From positions 41,050,191 to 41,110,190 of the forward strand of contig NC_088302.1 of NCBI RefSeq assembly GCF_032854445.1: a stretch of DNA of 60,000 nt, written 5' to 3'. The DNA comes from Liolophura sinensis (lineage: Eukaryota > Mollusca > Polyplacophora > Chitonida > Chitonidae). The notes beneath the pieces are model-generated. The model had not been told where the DNA came from. It saw only the letters and a program-made list of their open reading frames with translations, and made no database searches. Positions within the stretch are counted from its first letter, which is position 1. Every line of letters starts with the position of its first letter. The translations under genes and the position numbers were made by a program. Shown piece after piece: positions 43,951 through 55,332 of this stretch.

Positions 43951-44299
43951 ATATCTTTGCAAAGCTACTCGGCACTGCCCTATAAGACACACATAAGAGG
44001 CAAAGTGTATAATAATAGTCAGTTTGGCTTATACATCCTTACAATACGAATGCAGGACAAGACACTCAGTTTTGCCTTCTGCATAATCCACATAGAAATG
44101 TCGACATCATATGACTAACACATTGTGAAGTACGAGATAAAACCCAAGGCATACATGAATATAAGCACTGAAATGGCATTAGGTGGCGTGTTTCACAACA
44201 AAAACATTTATCATATAACCATTGTCATGAATAGTTTGAATAATGCTGACTTATATGCTGTAGGACATTTTGATACCTCTCCTGTGTTTGTATTTGCAG

Positions 44300-44865
44300 C
44301 CGTCTGCGAGTGTAGAAGAGACTATATCCGAAGTCGGTCGTCAAATATGGCGCCCAGCACTGCCTCATCTGCATGTCTCACTACATATATCTCAGGGAGA
44401 GACGTGTCCAGGCCTCATTCTCGCCAGGGACGGGGGCGTGTTGACGAAGGGCAAAGACCAAATACCTTCTCTGGATGTCGGACACCACTCCGCCAGAACC
44501 CACGCAGGCGCAATAGAAGCATGAACAGTAAGACATACGAGATGAACTCTTCCAAACCTGACCCAACTACTTTGTCCAACACAAGCGCCTTAACTTCAGC
44601 ATGTCCTGATGTGGAGAATGCGAGATCTGCGTCCAGGCTATGTCCCGCCAGTCCAGGCTTCAGTGAAAGCCAAACGACCACTGCGCAATGGCAATGCCCA
44701 TCAGCGACACCTCCTCCTGAAGTCCAATGTACACATGCGCCAAACCAAAGTGGCGCCTCCGCCTTTTCACGAAAGCGGCGAAGATTAGGAGAAGTTATAG
44801 TTTCCGTCAGACAAAGACTTCGAAAGTTTGCAGACAGACTGTTCCTTTTAAACTGTTTTTCGTAA
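44300..44865 (+). CDS. Unknown gene, copy A, terminal exon
   Basis: After TGTATTTGCAG, phase matches the large exon (GCC, Ala). Reads VCECRRDYIRSRSSNMAPST, then a Ser/Arg/Pro-rich stretch, ending SRKRRRLGEVIVSVRQRLRK, FADRLFLLNCFS and TAA at 44863-44865. The basic-hydrophobic C-terminus has KRRRLG, which fits a nuclear signal or RxL cyclin-docking pattern, though short motifs like this are common by chance. Confidence 0.75.
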
Positions 44866-44926
44866 GAGACAATCCTATTTTTTATTGTTTTTCCTTGTTT
44901 TATTTTTCTTTTTGTGTTGATTTGAA

Positions 44927-44932
44927 AATAAA
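44927..44932 (+). terminator. Polyadenylation signal, gene copy A
   Basis: AATAAA about 60 bp after the stop. In copy B the same place reads AGTAAA, and B has an AATAAA at 54716-54721 where A reads AATAAT. Confidence 0.6.
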
Positions 44933-45114
44933 AAAAAGTAAATCGAAGAGAATAATAAGTATTTTGAATTCGATTGTGTCCATCGCAGAAGATTTAAAAA
45001 ATGAGAACTTTCGTCTTTTGGCACTCAGTATATATGTGGATCAAGCTGTTTCCCGCCCTTGTGGTGTCAGTTTGGGACTTGATTAATTTGTTGTGTTTTT
45101 TGCATCACATTTCT

Positions 45115-45335
45115 CAGTGTGGCTCAGATTGCTAAAACGCTTCGACCACTTCGCCAATGACCAATGAGGTTATGTGTTCGAATCGATCTTTTCACATGTG
45201 GGCTGCGACTTTTATTCAGAATTTGGTCAGGTGCCTGAAGAAGGTCGGTGGTTTACCACAGTTTCCTCCACTCACACACCTGACCGCCACCATAAAAGGG
45301 AAAAATTCATGTGGACATCGTTAAACACCAGCTTA
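45115..45335 (+). repeat. SINE, full-length but diverged (sense), copy A
   Basis: GTGGCTCAGATTGCTAAAAC and TGTGTTCGAATCGATC (B box) form the tRNA-like head; the body is GGTCGGTGGTTTACCACAGT and TTTCCTCCACTCACACACCT; the end is TCGTTAAACACCAGC. Shared with copy B at 54890-55110. Confidence 0.75.
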
Positions 45336-45473
45336 AAAAAATGTATAACTTCTCAACGAGGCATTGATAGAAACTTGACGACATGTGGACCATAGTGTTG
45401 AAAACAGACGTCGTCATATCATGGAAACTATATTGCAAAACCATTTGTTAGGAAAGTATTATGGAAAGTATGA

Positions 45474-45570
45474 TTAAGAACCAAAGAGGTAATCATGACA
45501 ATAACCAAACAAGCTAGCAAGAACCAAAGAGGTAATCATGACAAGAACCAAACAAGCTACCAAGAACCGA
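45474..45570. repeat. ~46-bp tandem repeat, two copies (also in copy B)
   Basis: AAGAACCAAAGAGGTAATCA then TGACAAKAACCAAACAAGCT, twice; repeated at about 55239-55335. Confidence 0.85.
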
Positions 45571-46007
45571 ACAAATAATCGGTTTCTGATAATACCCATG
45601 CATGTATATCTGTAGAAGATTTTTGTCTTGATTCATGCTGTGCTCGAAAAATAGACAGGAATAAATTGCGATTAGAAGGATCGGACGGAATATTCCCTAT
45701 ACTAGACGTTAATCTGACGGAGTTTATACTTTTGCGAAGAAAAAAAGATGTAGTGATCACGAGGAAAGTTGCGTTTTAGCCAGAACGCCGGACATAATTT
45801 CCAAGTGTGTTCAAAACCTCCTGTTCTTTGTTTAGGTGCGTTGCCTACTGTAACAACCCCAGTTTAGTCTGTGTTGTGATGTGAAGGCCGGCCTTTGTCT
45901 ATTCTGGCGGGAATGTTCAAAAAGTGTGGCAATCCTGCTATTAGTTTTAATTGTTAATTTCATGGATGTGTTTCCATTTATAATGGATTGAGATGTAGTG
46001 CGTGGCA

Positions 46008-46092
46008 TTTATTTATTTTATCGTCGTTTTACGCAGTACTAAAAGTATTACGAAGGGGGTCAGATATATGGATAGAGGAAACCTATTAATGC
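46008..46092 (-). repeat. Degraded SINE tail (antisense), copy A
   Basis: ATTTATTTATTTTATCGTCG, TTTTACGCAGTACTAAAAGT, GGTCAGATATATGG. Shared with copy B near 55760-55840. Confidence 0.6.
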
Positions 46093-47164
46093 AATGCACT
46101 TCAATTTCTAAACATATTTCGTTATGAATGAGATAAGTACAAACAAGTGATCTCATCCATCACTGGTCTGATTTAGCAGGAAGAGCGGTACTTTATAAAC
46201 GACTGTAAGTCACTGGTGTTAGTATTTAAATCCGTATCAACTTTTAATGCAGCTTTGAAAACTGGACGCTGAATGGTTCGTTATTATGGAATTTACTTGT
46301 TAACATGTAGGTTACATACAATTTTTACCAATGTTCAGCATATATGGTACAAACAGTCTTCCGTATATAATCTATATGAATATTTATATATACATTAGTA
46401 TATTTTGTTGAGTTTCCGTGTTTTCAAGTGCACTTGATCGAGACACAATCACGAAAATTTCTTTATACATATAGCTATATAAGTGTGTTAAAAAAATTTT
46501 AGAATTAGTAAAATCATTATGCCATAAAAGAACCAGCCATCCGTCTTAGCTGTATTTTGATTACTAGTATATCTGATGTTTCTGTTTACATATTTTGATG
46601 GGTTTTTGAGAATAGAAGGAAATTTACTTATATAGATAATGTATGGTGCACTATTAACGCACCCATTACTGTAGTAAATTTGTTTCACTTACAGTTTTCA
46701 GCATGTATACTAAATGAATGTTCTTTAATGAAAATTCTATATATAACTTTCTTTTTACCGAATAAAATTTCAGACAAAAATTCAACTGAAGGGGAGACCA
46801 CACAATTTTGAAGGCGGGGCGACATAACCTTTTTTTATATATCTGATCCTCCTCTCTTTATAAGATAGAGGAACAATTGCTATATTCTCAAAGATGTGTT
46901 CCCCGTGGCGCATTTGAGAGATATGACTTATGTATGAAAACGTGTTGTGCAACACAAATCACTAGGTGGAGAAGGGCGGAGATCCACTTGAGTACCCGGG
47001 GATGCTTCTTAGTGGGTTAGGGAAAGAGGTTTAAGGCGGGATGACAGTGTTGATCGCAAGTGTTGATATTGGTGTTCCCGTTGTTCCTTCACGCTAACCT
47101 ATATAGGTTGATCGGCATAGGTCTCCCGTCACGCACCATTACAAACTTTTATATAGATATAATA

Positions 47165-48693
47165 AACTACCAGTGAAAAGAAAGGTTTCACCGTATTTTT
47201 TGTCATAAAAAGTAAAAGCGCGGTTCCGGGTTTGATTCTAAGCAGGACTTAGTGTATGACTGCATCGTTTCCTCTGCCAGAACTCATCGTCACGAACGCT
47301 TCAATTGGAATTGTGAAATTGCAACCACATGCAAAATGTCCTTTTGAGGCATGGCTCGTGATGCACGTGCGGTAATGTTGCATAAATACCCTTGCTCGAA
47401 AGAGCAGACATTCAGTGACCGAAAAAACACCAACAGTATGCCAAGACTTACTCAAACGCAACGAGACCAGGCCATCGGTATGTCCACCATGGGAATCTCG
47501 TAACGTCACATTGCAAGAACGTTCAACTGCAGCCAAACCACCATCAGGAGGTTGTTGATACGCTATCAGCAGACAGGCCAGACCCAAGACAGACCAAGAT
47601 CGGGAAGACCGAGGGTAACAACTGCGGCTGAAGATCGCTACATCCGGCAGATCCACCTCCGAAACCGATTCGTCACGGCGACATCAACAGCGGCGACGGC
47701 ACTAGGCCATGTCATCAGCCCCAGAACAACACTGCGTGGTTTTCGTTCAGCTGGTTTACGACCTTACCGCCCCTTCCGTGGGATGGCCTTGACCCTTTTA
47801 CACCGTCAACGCAGATTGCGATGGGGACGTATTGTTCGTCGGTGGTAGCGACGTGACTGGGCGAGAGCGCTGTTTACAGACGAGAGCAGGTTCTGTCTAT
47901 TCAGGAACGATGGCAGAGTTCGAGTTTACTGACGAAGAGGCGAGCGTCTCGCGCCAAACTGCGTAAGAGAGGTTTATCTGTTTGGAGGCGAAGGCGTCAT
48001 GGTTTGGGGAGGGATTTGTGACCAAATGAAGACGCAGCTGGTTATTGTGCGAGGTAATCTGACTGGCCAGCGATACGTTGATGAGGTACTGAGACCTGTC
48101 GTCATTCCTTTCCTCCAACAACAGCCAAGAGGATCGATCTTGCAACACGACAACGCAAGACCTCACACTGCCCGCATTGTTACAAACTACCTCGAGACCG
48201 CAAACGTCATCGTGTTGCACTGGCCAGCCAACTCACCAGACATGAACCCCATTGAGCATCTCTGGGATCACCTTGACTGCCGTTTGACTAACAAACAGGA
48301 ACTTGAGCAAGCTCTGTTAAACGTATGGAACGTTATCCCTGTTGACGTCATCCGGCGACTGACGACGTCAATGCGGAGGCGTGTGCTTGCTTGCATTGAT
48401 GCCCAGGGTGGCCACACTCGCTACTGATGACTGTAGTCCTTCATTTCTGTGGATACTGTGACTTTACATGCACTTGCCAGTTAACTTTATATTTGTGTAA
48501 TTTTTTCTTCTGACCCCTTGTCTCTTTCATTGTGTTTTGTGGCCAATTGAATGCCAATATTTTAAAGTCTTTTTGAGAGAATATTTCACAATGATTCCTG
48601 TTTATAAACCAATTTTCTTAATTCTTATATCAGCCTTTGTTTTTGTTTTATGGGCTCAAGAAGTGGGTGAAACCTTTCTTTTGCCTGGTAGTT
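47165..48693 (+). mobile_element. Tc1-type DNA transposon, 1529 bp, TA target duplication
   Basis: Inverted ends: left AACTACCAGTGAAAAGAAAG then GTTTCACC, right GGTGAAACCTTTCTTTTGCC then TGGTAGTT. It is flanked by TA at 47163-47164 and 48694-48695. Copy B has the uninterrupted site (GATATAATAGGAAAAAGATG near 56914), so the limits and the target duplication are exact. Confidence 0.96.
47438..48427 (+). pseudogene. Tc1-family transposase, three nonsense codons
   Basis: Starts MPRLTQTQRDQAIGMSTMGI. Helix-turn-helix part: RHIARTFNCSQTTIRRLL, DRPRSGRPRVTTAAEDRYIR. Catalytic domain: FTDESRF, LQHDNARPHTARIV, NSPDMNPIEHLWD. D-to-E spacing in the last two is 34 residues (DD34E). Stops interrupt one otherwise continuous frame: TAA 47501, TAG 47846, TGA 47930; each is one C-to-T change from the CAA, CAG or CGA expected there. 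The frame ends TGA at 48425-48427. No longer able to make a full transposase. Confidence 0.95.
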
Positions 48694-49599
48694 TAGGAAA
48701 AAGATGAAGAGCTTGCCTGTAATTGTGTCATATCTAATACTGTTATACATACACACAATACAAATCAATGTTAGTATAGTTAGAAAAAATTACACCATGG
48801 TATTGATTTAATATTTCAGTTTTTACCACAGATTTTTTATTAAAAACAAATATATCATTTTCCCCTGATTACCTCATTGTACAACGATCATAGCAGTCCA
48901 GATTAGTATTGGTTTAATACTTCAGTCCTTATTTTAGTTAATAGCTAAAAATGGCATTTCCCCAAATATCACCATTTTTTTTTACATTCGGTGAGTAGCA
49001 TGAAATACTGTTCGTTCGTAAAGCGACATTTCGTAACATCAGTTCAATATTTCAGTGATTACATTAAGACCTCCCACAACAAAGCGACGTTTCTTCCCGA
49101 TGTATCATATATGTGGGTATGTGAAAAGTTTTATAAATGTTAAATGTTATTTAGCTTGACTTGTTTATTTAAGAAGTGAACAAATATTAGGCTGGATATA
49201 TGTATACCAACCGGACCACTTTTAAAAGGCATTCTTAATCACTTGTTTTTGTTGACTTTTCTCGTAATATATGTCAACATGTGCCGTTTAGGGTATTTCA
49301 AAACAAAACGAAGGAAAAAACGAATTGATTTATGGTTTTGTGATAGACTGAACCCTGTGTCTTATTTGGTAAAATAATTTTAAAAATAATTAGGCCATTT
49401 TGAGTTTAAAACTTTACATGGTCTGCCTATATATTGAGCTGCTCAAGGATGGTGACTTCATGTTACAATTGTCTTTTAACACACCTCAGGAATCATACTC
49501 CTCACAGCGCTTGCTGGATGATGACCTACACGACTACGTCACAAACCTTACAGCGCGCCAAGTGGGTATCTGCCTTTGACGTTATTGGCGGGCTGCTTG

Positions 49600-49757
49600 T
49601 GGATGATTGGAGAAAAATCGTCACGTGATTGACGTTTGAGACGTCACGTGGCGTATCCACGCTATAGATAAGGGCGACGTGACTGCCACAAAGAAGACAA
49701 TTTCTTGCTCGGATTTTCACTTGTGAATTATTCACCAAGGATATATATTACTTGAAG
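49600..49757 (+). promoter_or_regulatory. Promoter-like segment and noncoding first exon, gene copy B
   Basis: GTCACGTGATTGACG and GACGTCACGTGGC (about 49639-49651) followed by a probable noncoding exon ending CTTGAAG at 49757 before GTACGT. The CRE-like and E-box spacing differs slightly from copy A. Confidence 0.45.
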
Positions 49758-50819
49758 GTACGTCGCTATATACCTGTTTTCTTTCTCTTCGATCGTCGCC
49801 TTAAGGCTGTAATATTTTCGAAGCGGCGTTTAGCCACAATCATTCATACGCTCAAGTAAAGAAGGCTCTAAATAAGGGTTACAATGAGGGATGAGGAATG
49901 AGCCGCTTATGTGCCAACTGAGCGGGATAACAAACATGCTAACATCACTTTAGATACATTGCAAATAGTAACGACGCATTACATGTATTTATAAAAACAC
50001 ATGCATGAATGCGCAAAGGCCTTGCTGTTTTTATGTGAACGCAGGCGTATTTTCTATAAAATGCGTATCATGTATAGGGTGGGAGAATACACGCATACAC
50101 TTTTGTTAAAACCTAGGCTGGCATTTTTTTTATTATTGAAGACTTCAGTAAATCATTTCTACGTTTTCTCCAAAACATTGGTGTTTTATAGAAAGCATAT
50201 CACATGTATACTAGAGTGGTAAAATAGCCAGTTTTATTTAAACAAAATAAATGCCTATCAATTTTCGCTGTATATTGTTTGGTATAGTATATACACATAG
50301 GCTAATCAAATTACACCACGTAACATGATTGCTTTCAGTCAGAAGAAAACGATTTATTGTTTTAGTCTTTAGTCGGATTTAGGCAATATATTGAGTGCGC
50401 TAATTTAACATCAATTGTAGTATTGGCTTGGTCTTAACTTCTTTAAAACATTTGTAAAATAATCCGTGTGTCTAACTTTTTTGTCTGTGGTTAATTGTAA
50501 TAGGAGAACCTTTTCCGCCTAAAGTAATTGGAGTCCAAGCTGTATAGTATATTGTTTTTGTTGCATTTGCCGTGATGTTTTATGAGATAAATGGTCAGAT
50601 AGTAGACATGCAATGTGAGAGCAAAATGACCAGTCCAGCTTGCACTTGATTCTCCATGAAGCGTAAAAAGGTATCCCATGAATCGTCCGGGACCTTTAAT
50701 GCTATCCAGCACACATAGATTCCATTTTACTTGTACAAATGCTACACATAGTTCAGATAATTTCACTCCGTGTGTTTGTAATGATTATTACCTGTGTATA
50801 CGTATTTTCTTATGTCCAG

Positions 50820-50927
50820 TGTTGGGAATGGACATGGATTACAACTACTCAGATGAGGACTTCGAGGAGGATTCGGAGGATGAGATCGAGGCTACAGCCT
50901 CGGCCCGATTTTCCAAAGACACAAGAG
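50820..50927 (+). CDS. Unknown gene, copy B, acidic 5' exon a
   Basis: 108 nt after TCTTATGTCCAG; ATG 50828; MDMDYNYSDEDFEEDSEDEI, EATASARFSKDTRG; donor GTAAGA. Same length and phase as 40132-40239. Confidence 0.7.
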
Positions 50928-50937
50928 GTAAGATCAA

Positions 50938-51030
50938 ACCTTGCGGATGGTCGCTGGTTTTCCCGGGCTCTGCCCGGTTATCTCTCACCATAATGCTGTT
51001 ACGGAGTAAAACACCAATCAAATAAATAAA
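50938..51030 (+). repeat. SINE fragment behind the exon a donor, copy B
   Basis: CTTGCGGATGGTCGCTGGTT, GCCCGGTTATCTCTCACCAT, AAACACCAATCAAATAAATA. Orthologous to 40245-40378 but internally shortened. Confidence 0.85.
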
Positions 51031-51254
51031 ACATTCATCCATTCATGCATGTGGTGCGGTGATGTTGGGGACTACACGCACTAATAATATAACCAAACAA
51101 ACATTTGTCCGTTCCCCACATGGCTAGATGGCTGCTCACACCAGCATGGTGTCACTTTTTGCAGAGGAGGAAAAAAATTCTTTAGAAAAAGATAATTTAC
51201 AATCGCCTGAGTTAAATAGTTATTACCTGCGTATACGTGTTTTCTTATGTCCAG

Positions 51255-51356
51255 TGTTGGGAATGGACATGGATTACAACTACTCAGATGAGGAGTTCGA
51301 GGAGGACTCGGAGGATGAGATCGAGGCCTCGACCCGGTTTTCCAAAAACACAAGAG
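51255..51356 (+). CDS. Unknown gene, copy B, acidic 5' exon b
   Basis: 102 nt; ATG 51263; MDMDYNYSDEEFEEDSEDEI, EASTRFSKNTRG; donor GTAAGA. The protein is identical to copy A exon b. Confidence 0.75.
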
Positions 51357-51775
51357 GTAAGATCAGTCGGCACTTTTGCTGAATGTTTATAATTTGTAAA
51401 TAATAAGTTGATGCAAAAGTAAATTGTTTCGTAACTTAGGGACTAGAAATAATATTAACATGTAACGATAGTCAGCCGTTAAGTTGTAATTTCCAGTCGA
51501 CAACAAGCCCAGCTTTCCCTCCTTAGAAGACGACGACAAGTACAGTTAATAAATAGCTATTCATAAAATGACTGGGTATATCATGCATTAAAGACACATA
51601 CTCAGCCATTTTCTAATTTTGTCGATGATTTTTATCTCGGCTTATAAATCTATTTAATTTCCTTTCCGTGGATGATCAGAATGGGCTTCAGTGCGGATGA
51701 TATTTTGTATCTAGTTTCGTTTCAAGTGTAAACGTAGAGCACGGTAATTATACCCATCCAAGGACGGTATACTAT

Positions 51776-52040
51776 TATTTATTTATAAAATTATTTATTT
51801 TTATGGTGCATGTTTTACACCGTACTGAAGAATATTTCACTTATACGACGGTGGTCAGAATTATGTTGATCGGAAACCCTGCGGAGCCCGACAAACCATC
51901 CGCATTTTACTGGCAGGTCTTCCCGTGGGAGAGGAAGCCAGGATGAGCTGGAACTCCCAACAACCGCATTGGTCAGAGAGGCTCCTTGGTCATTGCCCAG
52001 CGCTGGCAAGCTAACCACCTCGGCAAGGGAAGCCCTAGAT
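51776..52040 (-). repeat. SINE, nearly full length (antisense), copy B
   Basis: Counterpart of 42005-42270 with few substitutions. Confidence 0.87.
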
Positions 52041-52155
52041 ATACTGTTATGAAACACAAGATTATAAAGAACCAACATCTTGTTGTATTTGGCCTTCGTG
52101 GAATAATCTATTTAAGTAGGAATTTAATCCAGTCTGGTCATACCCTGTTTTACAG

Positions 52156-53419
52156 AGTTCTTGATGGAGAAACACACTCCTCTCCTGGCTGACGCCATAC
52201 CACGGCGGTCATGTATCAAACCTCGCGCATGCGCAAGACCTTCAAAACGAAACAGAAATAAACTTGCCTTTGGAGGCACTGAAGTAAAACTGTATTACGC
52301 ATCCGATGAAGAACGTCAGTTCAAACTGGTCATGGGTAAAAAGGAAGAATATACTGAAGACCGGGCAATGAAAGTCAGTGGTTATTCAACATCAAAAGTA
52401 CAGATGGATGAGTTAGACGATTTGGATCTGTTTGTGTCTCGCCGTCTGAAGTACAAGAAAGCGGAAGTGGATGATAAGCGCAACTGTTTAAAAAAGGACA
52501 CGGAATATGGTGATGAAAATGGACTGGGACTGAAAACAAACCAGCTGGATGATAAATACATACCAAGAATGGCGGCATCACTAGAATCTCAAGTTGAGAG
52601 AGAACAGGGGCGAATAGGTGTGGAAAGTTGTGTTGATCAGATCACTGGAATCAATCAGTTGGGTGTGAATAGAGATATGATTACTCCAGGAGGGGGCGGC
52701 ATGGACTCCCCTAGCGACACCAATAGGCTTAAAGACAGTGTGGGCCTGGCAAACGAACCTCAACACCAAAGCCTCAATGAGCCGCTGGAGAGGTTTGGTG
52801 AGGACAAGGGTGTGTGCGAAAGAAGTCTTTCTGATGTTGAAATTCCAAATTTAAGGCACAAACCGGAGTTTGCATTGGCCAAGGATGAATATGAGCTCCC
52901 GACATCATGGGACGCAGCCAGTCGTGCCCGGGAGTGGCAAAAGACCGCCCCTCGTGGTAGGGACACCGTCCGAGTAGGCCTACTGAACACATCCTCGGTT
53001 CCCAATCTGGGAGAGAGGCCCCAGCACGACTACATGCCGACACAGAGCCTCTCCGCCGACATGAGCAGAGATTGGTCTGACCCATACAGACTCCATTATG
53101 AGAGAAACGGAGGGAGATATGAGTCTAAGGATGTTGGTCCTAAGCGAAATTGGCAACCCGCAACAGTCTGTACCAAGCGGAGATGTCGGGATGTTTCTGG
53201 AATCGGCCAGCAGCAGTGAAAGGTGCTTTGAAGAGGACAAAATGACAGACCAGAAACTTGAGTCTGATGTAAGAAGACCTAATGGGATGAGACACACTGA
53301 AAACCAAATCGTGGACATCATGGGGAAGGGACTGATCGAGAAGAGATCCACGAGAAAACAAATCACCATGGACGAAACCACTGGCATTGGAATGCACACT
53401 CCCCATGAGTCAGCAACAG
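52156..53419 (+). pseudogene. Unknown gene, copy B, large exon with 5-bp deletion
   Basis: Matches 42391-43653 almost base for base. A 6-bp insertion adds two residues (GYSTSKVQ). Near 53146 AAGCGAAATTGG replaces AAGCGACCCGAAATTGG, a 5-bp loss that shifts the frame to a stop at 53217-53219. The original frame resumes one register over and continues to the donor (CAG/GTAAGC), so the loss looks recent. The predicted product lacks the last ~70 codons of this exon and all of the terminal exon. Confidence 0.85.
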
Positions 53420-53517
53420 GTAAGCTTCAGCAGTGTTGAAGATGAAACAGAAGAATATGTTTGTCTCACTGACTATCTATCAGACTGGTGTTTCTCGGCT
53501 CTTAAGCATCCATACCA

Positions 53518-53716
53518 TTTATTATTTTTTTATTTGATTGGTGTTTTACGGCCTACTCAAGAATATTTCACTTATGCGACGGCTGCCAGCATTCTGGTTG
53601 GAGGAAACCGGGGAAAGTCAACGACCATCCGCAGATTGCATCCAGGTCTTCCCACGTACTGCCCGAAACCATCATGAGCTGGATTTGATCTCACAACAAC
53701 CGCATGGGCACTCCTT
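53518..53716 (-). repeat. SINE fragment (antisense), copy B
   Basis: Counterpart of 43752-43950. Confidence 0.85.
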
Positions 53717-54064
53717 CATATCTTTGCAAAGCTACTCGGCACTGCCCTATAAGACACACATAAGAGGCAAAGTGTATAATAATAGTCAGTTTGGCTTATA
53801 CATCCTTACAATACGAATGCAGGACAAGACACTCAGTTTTGCCTTCTGCATAATCCACATAGAAATGTCGACATCATATGACTAACACATTGTGAAGTAC
53901 GACATAAAACCCAAGGCATACATGAATATAAGCACTGAAATGGCATTAGGTGGCGTGTTCCACAACAAAAGCATTTAGCATATAACCATTGTCATGAATA
54001 GTTTGAATAATGCTGACATATGCTGTAGGACATTTTGATACCTCTCCTGTGTATGTATTTGCAG

Positions 54065-54630
54065 CCGCCTGCGAGTGTAGAAGAGACTATATCCGAAGTC
54101 GGTCGTCAAACATGGCGCCCAGCACTACCTCATCTGCATATCTCACTACATATATCTCAGGGAGAGACGTGTCCAGGCCACATTCTCGCCAGGGACGGGG
54201 GCGTGTTGACGAAGGGCAAAGGCCAAATACCTTCTCTGGATGTCGGACACCACTCCGCCAGAACCCACGCAGGTGCAATAGAAGCATGAACAGTAAGACA
54301 TACGAGATGAACTTTTTCAAAACCGACCCAACTACTTTGTCCAACACAAGCGCCTTAACTTCAGCATGTCCTGATGTGGAGAATGCGAGATCTGCGTCCA
54401 GGTCATGTCCCGCCAGTCCAGGCTTCAGTGAAAGCCAAACGACCACTGCGCAATGGCAATGCCCAACAGCGACACCTTCTCCTGAAGTCCAATGTACACA
54501 TGCGCCAAACCAAAGTGGCGCCTCCGCCTTTTCACGAAAGCGGCGAAGATTAGGAGAAGTTATAGTTTCCGTCAGAAAAAGACTTCGAAAGTTTGCAGAC
54601 AGACTGTTCCCTTTAAACTGTTTTTCGTAA
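54065..54630 (+). pseudogene. Unknown gene, copy B, terminal exon (out of frame after the upstream deletion)
   Basis: Itself open (ACECRRDYIRSRSSNMAPST to RLRKFADRLFPLNCFS, TAA), same length as 44300-44865 with a handful of substitutions. Exon 2 in this copy is 1264 nt instead of a phase-keeping length, so splicing as in copy A would not read this exon in frame. Confidence 0.7.
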
Positions 54631-54889
54631 GAGACAATCCTATTTTTTATTGTTTATCCTTGTTTTATTTTTCTTTTTGTGTTGGTTTGAAAGTAAAAAA
54701 AAGTAAATCGAAGAGAATAAAAGTATTTTGAATTCGATTGTGTCCATCGCAGAAGATTTAAAAAATGAGAACTTTCGTCTTTTGGCACTCAGCATTTGTG
54801 TGGATCAAGCTGTTGCACGCCCTTGTGGTGTCAGTTTGGGACTTGGTTAATTTGTCGTGTTTTTTTGCACGACATTTCTCAGTGTGGCT

Positions 54890-55110
54890 CAGATTGCTAA
54901 AACGCTTCGACCACTTCGCCAATGACCAATGAGGTTATGTGTTCGAATCGATCGTTTGACATGTCGGCTGCGACTTTGATTCAGAATTTGGTCAGGTTTC
55001 TGAAGAAGGTCGGTGGTTTACCACAGTTTCCTCCAATCACACACCTGACCGCCACCATAAAGGGGAAAAATTCCTGTGGACAGCGTTAAACACCAGCTTA
55101 AAAAAATGTA
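54890..55110 (+). repeat. SINE, diverged (sense), copy B
   Basis: Counterpart of 45115-45335; keeps TGTGTTCGAATCGATC and GTTAAACACCAGC. Confidence 0.72.
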
Positions 55111-55332
55111 TAACTTCTTAACAAGGCATTGATAGAAACTTGACGACATGTGGACCATAGTGTTGAAAACAGACGTCGTCATATCATGGAAACTATATTG
55201 CAAAACCATTTGTTAAGAAAGTATTATGGAAAGTATGATTAAGAACCAAAGAGGTAATCATGACAATAACCAAACAAGCTAGCAAGAACCAAAGAGGTAA
55301 TCATGACAAGAACCAAACAAGCTACCAAGAAC

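Larger units (their letters stand above)
39306..49362 (+). repeat. Tandem segmental duplication, copy A
   Basis: From ATTTGGTAAAATAAT near 39309 to GATAGACTGAACCCTGTGT near 49360 the sequence matches copy B in the same order, nearly base for base in the exons and 3' half. Differences: a 1.5-kb Tc1 element only in A, and about 1 kb between exons a and b (roughly 40518-41500) missing from the matching place in B. Confidence 0.92.
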
